This document shows, one piece after another, positions 1 to 6,142 of a DNA stretch of 8,892 nt. Each line of letters begins with the position of its first letter. The first letter of the stretch is position 1. The stretch covers positions 1-8,892 of the forward strand of contig JAGLHV010000037.1 of assembly GCA_023143305.1 (NCBI GenBank). The letters are read 5' to 3'. The notes under the pieces are model-generated. The model did no database searches. It was not told where the DNA came from and saw only the letters and a list, made by a program, of their open reading frames with translations. The DNA comes from a bacterium (lineage in GTDB: Bacteria > CBDUZB01 > JAGLHV01). Both the position numbers and the translations under genes were made by a program.

Positions 1-146
1 AAAATATGTTTTTCTCTAAACGCGTAATTTTACCCTGCGGGCACACAAAAACAGGCTAAAAATGAGCAACTCGCTTTGCTCAGACAAGCTCATTTTTTTA
101 ACGCCTATTTTTGTTAAAATTCGCTAAGTCGTTCAAAACACATTTT
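1..146. repeat. Long imperfect foldback (inverted repeat) upstream of glmS
   Basis: Four arm pairs lie colinearly around a centre near position 78. Positions 1-12 pair with 135-146 (11 of 12). Positions 22-32 pair with 115-124 (10 pairs, one bulged T at 25). Positions 45-56 pair with 103-114 (11 of 12). Positions 58-67 pair with 88-97 (10 of 10). The arms are separated by asymmetric loops at 13-21 against 125-134, and 98-102. An extra left-hand segment (33-44) contains a small CCC-TGC-GGG hairpin. All this is seen directly. The outermost arm starts at base 1, so the structure may extend beyond the window. Possible meanings are a miniature foldback or repeat element, or a structured leader or terminator; the sequence alone does not decide. 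No protein is encoded here. Confidence 0.55.
58..99. terminator. Terminator-like hairpin with T-run, core of the foldback
   Basis: AAAAATGAGC (58-67) is perfectly complementary to GCTCATTTTT (88-97), and the T-run continues to 99. The A-tract on the left and T-tract on the right would make it work in either direction, as bidirectional intrinsic terminators do. The loop is long (20 nt). The left arm can instead pair with a nearer copy: TGAGCAA (63-69) with TTGCTCA (76-82), loop 6 nt. Only one of the two can form at a time. The simplest role is to end transcription of an unseen gene upstream of glmS. A role as an attenuator in the glmS leader is possible but unproven. Confidence 0.5.
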
Positions 147-201
147 GCCTTTATTTTTACATTTAGTATTTAGAATATATTTGTTTTAAGGAGTAGCTAT
201 T
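145..201 (+). promoter_or_regulatory. AT-rich glmS leader with possible promoter and Shine-Dalgarno
   Basis: AAGGAG at 188-193 lies 8 nt before the GTG start of glmS and is a clear ribosome binding site. The promoter is uncertain. TAGAAT (171-176) resembles a -10 box, but the nearest -35-like word, TTGCCT (145-150), is 20 nt away. An alternative pair, TTTACA (156-161) and TATATT (176-181), is only 14 nt apart. Transcription of glmS presumably starts around here if the hairpin just upstream terminates. I see nothing resembling the glmS ribozyme core known from Firmicutes. Confidence 0.35.
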
Positions 202-2034
202 GTGTGTGGTATTATTGGTTATGTGGGAAATAAAGAAGTAGTTCCTGTTTTAATAAATGGGTTAAGAAAGCTGGAATACCGCGGGTATGATTCAGCAGGA
301 ATTACAGTATTAAACAAGAATAAATTAATCTTACACCGTTGTGCAGGTAAATTAATCAATCTGGAACAAGAATTACAAAAATTTCTTATTCGGGGAAAAA
401 TAGGATTAGGACATACCCGGTGGGCTACGCATGGAAAACCAACCCGGGAAAATGCTCACCCCCATACCGATTGTAAAGGAAATTTTGTTGTTGTGCATAA
501 TGGTATTATTGAGAATTATTTAACCCTAAGGAAAAAATTAGTCAAAGAAGGGCATAAATTTAACTCGGATACAGATACAGAAGTTATTGCTCATTTAATA
601 GAAAAATATTTTAAGGGGGACCTCTTAAAAGCGACACAGCGTGCAGTAAAAGATTTGAAGGGTTCTTACGCTTTAGGAGTAATTAGCACCCTATATCCGG
701 GAAAGATTGTTGCTGCCAGGCACGGTAGTCCTTTAATTGTGGGAATAAGCGAAAAGGAAAATTTTATTGCTTCGGATGTTTCTGCAATTTTAGCTTATAC
801 TAAAAAGGTTATTTCTCTGGAAGACGGAGAAACAGCAATTTTGGATTTTAAAGGGGTTAAATTTTTTAATTCTTGTGATAGAGAAATTCACAAAAATAGC
901 CGAACAATTGAGTGGGATCCAATGATGGCTGAAAAGGGCGGATATAAACATTTTATGCTCAAAGAAATTTGTGAGCAGGCGGATGTAGTTCGGGATACTT
1001 TGCGGGGACGGATTTGTTTGGAAAAAGGGGGTGTATTTTTAGAGGAAGAAATTGGTTGGAAAAAAGAAGAGATTGATGAAATAAGCAGGATTTTTATTGT
1101 TGCTTGTGGAACATCTTATCATTCCGGCTTAATTGGGAAATATGTACTGGAAGATTTTGCTAAAATACCGTGCGAAGTAGATCTTGCTTCAGAGTTTAGA
1201 TATAGGAATCCTCTGTTAAGAAAAGGTGATTTAGTAGTAGTTGTTACCCAATCAGGAGAAACTGCGGATACTTTGGCGGCTTTAAGGGAAGCAAAAAAGA
1301 AGAAGGTAAAGACTTTGGCTATATGTAATGTAATGGATTCATCAATAGCACAAGAATGTGATTATGTCGTTTATACCCGCTGTGGATTGGAAGTAGGGGT
1401 GGCTTCTACTAAGGCATTTATGGGACAACTTGTTGTTTTGTATTTACTCGGTCTTTATTTCGCTAAATTTAGAAAAAGCCTTTCTATTCTTCGGATTAAA
1501 CAAATTATCTCTGCTCTTCTTGAATTGCCGGTAAAAATCGAAAAAACAATAGAAATGCAGGATATTATTCGGGATTATGCGCATAGATTTTTTAGAAAAA
1601 GCGATTTTTTATATTTGGGCAGAAATGTAAATTATCCCATAGCTTTGGAAGGGGCGTTAAAATTAAAGGAAATTGCCTATATTCATGCTGAGGGATATGC
1701 CGCCGGAGAAATGAAGCACGGTCCTATTGCTCTTATTGATGAAAATATGCCGATACTGGTTATTGCTAATCAGGGAAAGGTTTATGATAAAATTTTAAGT
1801 AATATTAAAGAAGTAAAAGCGCGTGATGGAATAGTAATTGTTTTAGCTACCAAGGGAGATCGCAAGATAGCCAAAGAAGTGGAAGATGTTTTTTATTTAC
1901 CAAAAACCCTGGAGATTTTAACTCCCTTTCTTAATGTGATTCCCCTTCAGTTTTTAGCTTACTATATTGCTCTTAAGAGGGGGTGTGATGTGGATCAGCC
2001 TAGAAATTTAGCTAAAAGTGTTACGGTGGAGTAA
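202..2034 (+). CDS. glmS: Glutamine-fructose-6-phosphate aminotransferase (isomerizing), GlmS
   Basis: This cytoplasmic enzyme makes glucosamine-6-phosphate from fructose-6-phosphate and glutamine, the first step towards UDP-GlcNAc for peptidoglycan and other envelope sugars. At 610 aa it matches the usual family length. The start is GTG: Met removal exposes Cys2, the N-terminal nucleophile of class II glutamine amidotransferases (MCGIIGYVG). Other amidotransferase motifs are EYRGYDSAGI, GHTRWATHG, HNGIIENY and SDTDTEVI (about residues 1-220). Two SIS sugar-isomerase domains follow. The first holds CGTSYHSG and TQSGETADT (T349-T357). The second holds NYPIALEGALKLKE and the EGYAAGEMKHGPIALID stretch. 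The C-terminus PRNLAKSVTVE carries the conserved Lys605 near the active site. No key residue is missing. It opens the first block, with 42 nt to the chosen acpS start. Confidence 0.98.
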   Translation: MCGIIGYVGNKEVVPVLINGLRKLEYRGYDSAGITVLNKNKLILHRCAGKLINLEQELQKFLIRGKIGLGHTRWATHGKPTRENAHPHTDCKGNFVVVHNGIIENYLTLRKKLVKEGHKFNSDTDTEVIAHLIEKYFKGDLLKATQRAVKDLKGSYALGVISTLYPGKIVAARHGSPLIVGISEKENFIASDVSAILAYTKKVISLEDGETAILDFKGVKFFNSCDREIHKNSRTIEWDPMMAEKGGYKHFMLKEICEQADVVRDTLRGRICLEKGGVFLEEEIGWKKEEIDEISRIFIVACGTSYHSGLIGKYVLEDFAKIPCEVDLASEFRYRNPLLRKGDLVVVVTQSGETADTLAALREAKKKKVKTLAICNVMDSSIAQECDYVVYTRCGLEVGVASTKAFMGQLVVLYLLGLYFAKFRKSLSILRIKQIISALLELPVKIEKTIEMQDIIRDYAHRFFRKSDFLYLGRNVNYPIALEGALKLKEIAYIHAEGYAAGEMKHGPIALIDENMPILVIANQGKVYDKILSNIKEVKARDGIVIVLATKGDRKIAKEVEDVFYLPKTLEILTPFLNVIPLQFLAYYIALKRGCDVDQPRNLAKSVTVE

Positions 2035-2066
2035 ATTTAATATAACTTGTAATATAGAGTGTTGCC

Positions 2067-2070
2067 GGAG
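2067..2070 (+). promoter_or_regulatory. Shine-Dalgarno site deciding the acpS start
   Basis: GGAG at 2067-2070 sits 6 nt upstream of ATG 2077. An in-frame GTG exists 18 nt earlier (2059), but this site would then lie inside the coding region and no comparable site precedes the GTG. The ATG also gives the usual AcpS beginning, a short beta strand leading straight into GxDxVExxR. Confidence 0.6.
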
Positions 2071-2076
2071 ATAATT

Positions 2077-2439
2077 ATGGAAATAAAAGGTTGTGGTATA
2101 GATGTTGTGGAAGTTGAACGGATTAAAAAAATAATAAATAAAAACGGACGGTTTATATCTAAAGTTTTTACTCCGGAAGAAATTGCGTATTGTCAGGGAA
2201 AGAAAAACAAGTGGGAACATTTTGCAGTACGCTTTGCCGCTAAGGAGGCCGTTTTAAAAGCATTGGAAAATTTGAAAATAAATTTTAAAAATATTGGGAT
2301 AAAAAACGAAAAAAGCGGAAAACCGCAGGTAGTTTTTGGTGAAGAAATATCTCCTTTGAAAGAAGGGCGTATATTGATTTCGCTCTCTCATACACATAAT
2401 TGTGCAGTAGCTCAAGCTTTATGGGTCGTAGATAAATAA
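2077..2439 (+). CDS. acpS: Holo-[acyl-carrier-protein] synthase, AcpS
   Basis: AcpS transfers the 4'-phosphopantetheine arm of coenzyme A to a serine of apo-ACP, activating it for fatty-acid synthesis. The 120-aa product has the family's signature pieces. These are GCGIDVVEVERIKK near the N-terminus with the Mg-binding Asp, FTPEEIAYC, RFAAKEAVLKAL with the second metal-binding Glu, and a C-terminal ISLSHTHNCAVAQAL strand. Its length is typical for the small trimeric AcpS group. I chose ATG 2077 over the longer GTG 2059 form (126 aa) because of Shine-Dalgarno spacing and family N-termini. It lies between glmS and the NAD(P)HX repair gene; acpS next to nnr is a common bacterial arrangement, so co-transcription is likely. 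Confidence 0.95.
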   Translation: MEIKGCGIDVVEVERIKKIINKNGRFISKVFTPEEIAYCQGKKNKWEHFAVRFAAKEAVLKALENLKINFKNIGIKNEKSGKPQVVFGEEISPLKEGRILISLSHTHNCAVAQALWVVDK

Positions 2440-2452
2440 ACTAAAATAGAAG

Positions 2453-2476
2453 TGTTTTTTAATCTGATAAAAAACA
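2453..2476. repeat. Small AT-only inverted repeat between acpS and nnrDE
   Basis: TGTTTTTT (2453-2460) is a perfect reverse complement of AAAAAACA (2469-2476), with an 8-nt loop. It lies in the 88-nt gap after acpS. The stem is almost entirely A-T and has no GC-rich core, so it is a weak hairpin. It may be chance in AT-rich DNA, or a weak pause site. I see no good promoter in the rest of the gap. Confidence 0.25.
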
Positions 2477-2527
2477 GCAGGAAGTTAGTTAGAAAGACAG
2501 AAGAAAAAGAAAGGTTTCAGGTAAAAG

Positions 2528-4114
2528 ATGAAAATTGTTTCCAGTGAGCAGATGAAAAAAATCGATGAAGATTGCGTTGTTCAGGGAACTTCGGGGTTGA
2601 TTTTGATGGAAAGAGCCGGAGAAAATTTTGTAAAAATATTAAAAAGTAAATTTCTAAATCTACAGAATAAAAAAGTTTTAATTTTAACCGGTAAAGGGAA
2701 TAACGGAGGAGACGGATTAGTTATAGCCCGTAAATTATTTGAAGAAGGGAGCAGGGTAAAAGTAGCGGTACTCTTTGGGATAGATGAGTTATCCGAAAAT
2801 GCAAAGACCAATTTTGATAAAGCAAGAAAGCTGGAAATAGATTTTATAGAATATAATGGAGTAATAAAAGATCGTTTTAAAGATGAGATTGAGAAAGTAG
2901 ATTTGATTATTGATGCTGTATTTGGTACGGGTTTAAAATCCGGTTTACCCGATTTTATGATAGAATTATTTAGGCAGGTAAATAATTCAAAGAAATTTAT
3001 TGCTGCCTGTGATATTCCTTCAGGTGTGAATGGCACTACAGGTAAAGTAACTAATTTTTGTATATGTGCGCATTTAACAATAACTTTTGGCTTACCTAAA
3101 AGGGGTTTGTTTTTATTTCCGGGAAGAAATTTTATCGGAGAAGTAAGGGTGGCAGATATAGGTATTCCTTCTTCAATAGTAGAAAAGGTAAAAGTTAGGG
3201 AAAAATTACTGAACCGGCGGGAAATAGAATATTTTCTCCCGCAAAGAGAAAAAAAAGATGTATGTAAAAATGATTTTGGGCATGTTTTGGTTTTGGCCGG
3301 TTCTATTGGGATGACCGGAGCAGCTGCGTTAACCTGTCGGGGAGCAATTAGAATAGGGGCGGGATTGGTTACTCTGGCAATTGCCGAAAACCTTAATCAC
3401 ATAATGGAAGTTAAGTTAACGGAAGTAATGACGTTACCTTTGCCGGCAATGAACCAAAAGATTTTACCTTTAAAAAGTTTTAAAAAAATTATAAGTTTTA
3501 TAGATAAACGAAAGATTTCTGTATTAGTAATGGGGCCTGGTTTGTCTACAGATAGTCAAATGGGTGAATTGATAGAAAAGATACTTTTAAATGTTCAAAT
3601 ACCCTGTGTTTTGGATGCGGACGCTTTGAATTTATTAGCGGAAAGAAAGGAAATACTGAAAAAAACAAAGGCAAAATTAATCATTACCCCTCATCCGGGT
3701 GAATTAGCCAGATTAATGGCTAAAGATACTTTGCAGATTCAAAAAGAAAGGATTAAATTAGCCCAAGAATTTGCCGGGAAATATAATTTGATTTGTTTAC
3801 TTAAAGGTTATCAAACAGTTATTACCGATGGAGATATGCTTTATTTGAATTCTACCGGTAATCCGGGAATGGCTTCGGCAGGGATGGGAGATGTGCTTAC
3901 CGGAATGATTGCCGGTTTGGTTGCACAGATGACGGGGAAAGCGAATCAAATAAAATTTTCTTCTGAGCAGGAACTTTTAGCCGCGGCAGCAAGAGTGGGA
4001 GTGTATTTGCACGGGTTAGCCGGTGATTTTGCCGCCGGAGAAATGGGAGAAGTGAGTTTAATAGCAAGTGATTTACTTAGTAAAATACCGCAAGCGATAA
4101 GTTTGAAAAATTAA
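2528..4114 (+). CDS. nnr: Bifunctional NAD(P)HX repair enzyme: epimerase (NnrE) + ADP-dependent dehydratase (NnrD)
   Basis: The protein repairs hydrated, inactive NADH and NADPH. The N-terminal YjeF_N domain (about 1-220) interconverts R- and S-NAD(P)HX. The C-terminal ribokinase-like domain (about 240-525) dehydrates the S form using ADP. Visible N-domain motifs are GKGNNGGDGLVIARKL (from G55), DAVFGTGLKSGLP and DIPSGVNGTTG (from D162). C-domain motifs are GHVLVLAGSIGMTGAAAL, MGPGLS, VLDADALNLL, ITPHPGELARL (from I386), LLKGYQTVI and NSTGNPGMASAGMGDVLTG (N441 onward) with catalytic-type Asp455. The full 528 aa matches the E. coli YjeF-type fusion. The ATG start has only a weak CAGG 6 nt upstream. 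It is followed 19 nt later by the CBS gene. In E. coli the same gene is next to tsaE; here tsaE lies about 2 kb downstream. Confidence 0.96.
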   Translation: MKIVSSEQMKKIDEDCVVQGTSGLILMERAGENFVKILKSKFLNLQNKKVLILTGKGNNGGDGLVIARKLFEEGSRVKVAVLFGIDELSENAKTNFDKARKLEIDFIEYNGVIKDRFKDEIEKVDLIIDAVFGTGLKSGLPDFMIELFRQVNNSKKFIAACDIPSGVNGTTGKVTNFCICAHLTITFGLPKRGLFLFPGRNFIGEVRVADIGIPSSIVEKVKVREKLLNRREIEYFLPQREKKDVCKNDFGHVLVLAGSIGMTGAAALTCRGAIRIGAGLVTLAIAENLNHIMEVKLTEVMTLPLPAMNQKILPLKSFKKIISFIDKRKISVLVMGPGLSTDSQMGELIEKILLNVQIPCVLDADALNLLAERKEILKKTKAKLIITPHPGELARLMAKDTLQIQKERIKLAQEFAGKYNLICLLKGYQTVITDGDMLYLNSTGNPGMASAGMGDVLTGMIAGLVAQMTGKANQIKFSSEQELLAAAARVGVYLHGLAGDFAAGEMGEVSLIASDLLSKIPQAISLKN

Positions 4115-4133
4115 AGTATAAAGGAGAAAATTT

Positions 4134-4586
4134 ATGCAAGCTAAAGAGATAATGACTAAAAAAGTTTTTACGGTTTCTCCGGAAATGAGTATTTCCGATG
4201 TGGCTTCTTTTTTATTGGCCCAAAAAATAAGTGGTGCTCCGGTAATAAATAAACAGGGCAAATTAATCGGGATAGTAACAGAAGATGATTTAATTTTCCA
4301 GGATAAAAAGATACATTTTCCTACGGTAGTAAATATCTTAGGGGGATTGATATATCTGGAAAATTTTAAACATTTTGATGACGAATTAAAAAAAATTATG
4401 GCTCAAAACGTGTTAGAAATAATGACCAAGGAAGTAATTACTATTAAAGAAGATACATCCGTTTGTGAGATTGCTACTTTAATGACTGAAAAACAGGTGC
4501 ATCTTTTTCCGGTAATGGATCAAGATAGAATAGTAGGTATTGTAGGAAAAGCTGATATAGTAAAAGCCATAGCCGAAGGAAATTAA
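4134..4586 (+). CDS. Two-CBS-domain protein, probable nucleotide-sensing regulator
   Basis: The 150-aa soluble protein consists of two CBS domains and little else. The first is about residues 1-60 (AKEIMTKKVFTVSPEMSISDVA, then GAPVINKQGKLIGIVTEDDLI). The second is about 93-150 (VLEIMTKEVITIKEDTSVCEIA, then FPVMDQDRIVGIVGKADIVKAI). A linker of about 30 residues separates them. CBS pairs form a Bateman module that commonly binds AMP, ATP or related adenine nucleotides and regulates a partner. Stand-alone pairs like this one rarely have a known target, so the partner is unknown. AAGGAG at 4121-4126 is 7 nt before the ATG. It follows nnrDE by 19 nt, so it probably belongs to the same transcript, and it ends the first block. 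Confidence 0.9.
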   Translation: MQAKEIMTKKVFTVSPEMSISDVASFLLAQKISGAPVINKQGKLIGIVTEDDLIFQDKKIHFPTVVNILGGLIYLENFKHFDDELKKIMAQNVLEIMTKEVITIKEDTSVCEIATLMTEKQVHLFPVMDQDRIVGIVGKADIVKAIAEGN

Positions 4587-4618
4587 AAGAAAGTAAACAG
4601 GGACATTGAATCAACTAT

Positions 4619-4636
4619 CCCGCAGCTTGCTGCGGG
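4619..4636. repeat. Perfect GC-rich palindrome (8-bp arms, 2-nt loop)
   Basis: CCCGCAGC (4619-4626) and GCTGCGGG (4629-4636) are exact reverse complements around TT. This is by far the strongest GC stem in the window. It stands 32 nt after the CBS gene stop. It is not followed by a T-run on either strand, so it is not a classic intrinsic terminator. It could stabilise the 3' end of the first block's mRNA, as REP-type hairpins do, or be part of an inserted element. Confidence 0.75.
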
Positions 4637-4678
4637 CCACTTCGACTTTCTACGGTCACTCAGGATCAATTCGACTAC

Positions 4679-4710
4679 AGAGTTTTTGTCAGCGTAGCTG
4701 AAAAAATTCT
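4679..4710. repeat. Second hairpin of the 4.6-kb intergenic region
   Basis: AGAGTTTTT (4679-4687) plus TCAGC (4689-4693) pair with GCTGA (4697-4701) plus AAAAATTCT (4702-4710). The loop is GTA, G4688 is bulged, and one pair is G-T. That makes 14 pairs. It has no T-tail on the plus strand. Confidence 0.5.
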
Positions 4711-4751
4711 AAGTCTCATTGAATTAAAAGTTAAAAATTTCAGGAAAAATA

Positions 4752-4780
4752 TTGATTTTTTTTATTTTAAATGGTATTAT
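4752..4780 (+). promoter_or_regulatory. Sigma70-type promoter with extended -10
   Basis: TTGATT (4752-4757) as -35 and TATTAT (4775-4780) as -10 are separated by exactly 17 nt. A TG at 4772-4773, one base before the -10, gives an extended -10 element. Transcription would begin near 4787, about 50 nt ahead of the 76-aa membrane protein gene. This is the best promoter match I see in the window and marks the likely start of the second operon. In AT-rich DNA such matches also arise by chance, which limits confidence. Confidence 0.55.
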
Positions 4781-4838
4781 AAAAAAACAAATAAGTTATA
4801 TCTTTTAAAAAATTAAAGAAGAGAAAGGAGGGAAAAAA

Positions 4839-5069
4839 ATGTTGTCAATTATTGGAGGATTAGTTTTTCTGGTAGTAGGTCTTTTAGGTGTGATAGTATG
4901 GTCGGGGGATTTGTGGATAGTACTAAAGGGTTCTTTGCCTCTTATGGCTGTATTAGGCGGTTTAGTTGCTGTTGCTGCGGGAATAAGTAGTGTAAAGGAT
5001 GAGAGAGCGGCAAAAAAAGAAGAAGAAGAGAGTAAAAGCGAAGAGAAAACTGATACTAACTCAGAATAA
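4839..5069 (+). CDS. Small two-helix membrane protein with acidic, lysine-rich tail
   Basis: This 76-aa protein of unknown function has two hydrophobic segments, about residues 3-22 and 31-52. A short WSGDLWIVLKG loop joins them, and glycine-rich faces (GGL, GLLG, GGLV) suggest tight helix packing. The tail (53-76) is very charged and probably disordered, with KK, EEEE and SEEK runs. It most likely lies in the cytoplasmic membrane with both ends inside. There is no cleavable signal motif. Expression looks deliberate: AGGAGG at 4826-4831, the best Shine-Dalgarno in the window, lies 7 nt before the ATG, with a good promoter above it. thiL follows after 38 nt. The fold outline (about 70 aa, two helices, W and LKG.LP in the middle) recalls the magnetosome protein MamI from memory. 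That is a weak resemblance and not an identification. Confidence 0.8.
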   Translation: MLSIIGGLVFLVVGLLGVIVWSGDLWIVLKGSLPLMAVLGGLVAVAAGISSVKDERAAKKEEEESKSEEKTDTNSE

Positions 5070-5107
5070 GGAAAAGAAGAAATAAATAAGAAATTTGGTA
5101 TAAATTA

Positions 5108-6142
5108 ATGAAAGTTTCTTCTTTGGGTGAATTTAATTTAATTGAAAAGATAAAAAAAGTAATTGAGAATGGTAAAAAACACCGGAATTATAATAAAAGA
5201 AGGTTAATTTTAGGTGTTGGTGATGATGCAGCCGTAGTGGCCAAAGATTCAAGAAAAGCTTTTTTGGCCACTACGGATATGTTAATAGAGGGAGTACATT
5301 TTAGTAAAAAAACAGCTTCCTTGAGACAAATTGGCTGGAAAGCATTAGCTTGTAATCTCAGTGATATTGCGGCTATGGGAGGGATTCCTTTATATGCTCT
5401 GGTCTCGATAGGTTTTCCTCAAGATACTGCTGTAAAGGAAATAGAGGAATTATATAGAGGAATAGAAAGTTTAGCCGGGAAATATAGAGTAAAAATTATC
5501 GGTGGAGATACAGTATCTTCACCTTGTTTTTTTGTAATCTCAATAACTGTATTGGGCGAAATAGAAAAAAAAGAATTAGTGACCAGATCAGGCGCTAAGT
5601 TGGGCGATAAAATTTTACTAACCGGAACAATAGGAGATGCAGGAGCTGGTTTAAGGTTGTTAAAAAATCCCAAACATCTGAAATTTTTTAATCGTTATGA
5701 GAAATATCTTATTAACCGCTTTTTGCTTCCTGAGCCGAGAATAAAAGAAGCAAGGATTATTGCCCGGACAAAATGTGCTACAGCAATGATTGATTGTAGT
5801 GATGGTTTGGATTTATCAATAAAATTTATTAGCAGGCAGAGTAAAGTAGGAGCAAAAATTTATACAGATTCTATTCCTCTGTCCGGTGGATTAAAAAAAA
5901 CAAGTAGCGCTTTTAAAAAAAATCCGTTAGAGTTTGCTTTATTCGGGGGAGAAGACTATGAATTGGTTTTTACTGCTTCACCTGAAAAAACAAAAAAAAT
6001 AAAGAAACAGATTTCAGGGGTAACGGTTATCGGAGAAATTGTAAGTAAAAAAGAAGGAATAAAGTTTCTCGATAAAAAAGGGAAGGTATTGAAATTAAAA
6101 GCAAAGGGATATGAGCACTTTACGGATAATCCGGAATTTTAA
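5108..6142 (+). CDS. thiL: Thiamine-monophosphate kinase, ThiL
   Basis: ThiL phosphorylates thiamine monophosphate with ATP to thiamine diphosphate, the active cofactor, in the cytoplasm. The 344-aa length and the N-terminal SLGEFNLIEKIKK fit the family. Motifs typical of this PurM/AIR-synthase-like kinase are present in order: GVGDDAAVV (G36, Mg-binding Asp39/Asp40), TTDMLIEGVHF (T55-F65), LSDIAAMGGIPLYAL, IIGGDTVSS (Asp134), a glycine-rich LTGTIGDAGAGL, IDCSDGL (I228-L234) and FGGEDYELVF (G280-E285). No key residue is missing. There is no recognisable Shine-Dalgarno before ATG 5108. The 38-nt gap after the membrane protein suggests co-transcription. The 3' end overlaps the annotated tsaE start by 32 nt. 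No other thiamine gene is in the window. Confidence 0.95.
   Translation: MKVSSLGEFNLIEKIKKVIENGKKHRNYNKRRLILGVGDDAAVVAKDSRKAFLATTDMLIEGVHFSKKTASLRQIGWKALACNLSDIAAMGGIPLYALVSIGFPQDTAVKEIEELYRGIESLAGKYRVKIIGGDTVSSPCFFVISITVLGEIEKKELVTRSGAKLGDKILLTGTIGDAGAGLRLLKNPKHLKFFNRYEKYLINRFLLPEPRIKEARIIARTKCATAMIDCSDGLDLSIKFISRQSKVGAKIYTDSIPLSGGLKKTSSAFKKNPLEFALFGGEDYELVFTASPEKTKKIKKQISGVTVIGEIVSKKEGIKFLDKKGKVLKLKAKGYEHFTDNPEF

Larger units (their letters stand above)
4604..4727. mobile_element. Candidate decayed miniature repeat element (hairpins inside near-identical direct repeats)
   Basis: CATTGAATCAA (4604-4614) and CATTGAATTAA (4717-4727) are direct repeats matching at 10 of 11 bases. They bracket about 100 bp of unusual, locally GC-richer sequence. 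Between them lie a perfect palindrome (4619-4636), TTCGACT twice (4641-4647, 4670-4676) and a second hairpin (4679-4710). No coding frame is present. The layout resembles a non-autonomous miniature insertion with a duplicated target, or an interspersed intergenic repeat. The words TTCGACT and CACTCAGGATC remind me of dispersed repeats in some environmental bacterial genomes, but that is memory and not a search. Chance flanking repeats in AT-rich DNA are the main alternative. Confidence 0.35.

Noticed and set aside
88..124. Resemblance to the filamentous phage f1/M13 intergenic region (AGCTCATTTTTTTAAC and TTTTGTTAAAATTCGC words)
   Set aside because: From memory both words occur in the f1 origin region, but here they are in the opposite order and the rest of the origin (nick site and main hairpins) is absent. 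No phage genes are in the window. Most likely AT-rich coincidence; an alignment would settle it.
1..146. Integron attC-type recombination site
   Set aside because: The region folds back on itself with asymmetric bulges, but the paired GTTRRRY / RYYYAAC core sites are not present at the expected ends, and no cassette gene or integrase is seen.
1..201. glmS ribozyme or riboswitch in the leader of glmS
   Set aside because: The region is explained by AT-rich inverted repeats. I cannot find the conserved catalytic core known from Firmicutes glmS leaders, and the folded region lies about 50 nt or more before the start without the expected pseudoknot pieces.
2059..2076. Longer acpS starting at GTG 2059
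   Set aside because: It would place the only Shine-Dalgarno-like GGAG inside the gene and add six residues not typical of AcpS N-termini. ATG 2077 fits better.
2581..3036. 151-aa reading frame on the minus strand within nnrDE
   Set aside because: It is antisense to a complete, motif-rich gene, has no ribosome site or recognisable domain, and its serine/proline/phenylalanine-rich composition is typical of a shadow frame.
4619..4636. Intrinsic terminator for the glmS-acpS-nnr-CBS block
   Set aside because: The GC palindrome is perfect but is followed by CCACTTCGAC and not by a T-run, so it lacks the second half of an intrinsic terminator on both strands.
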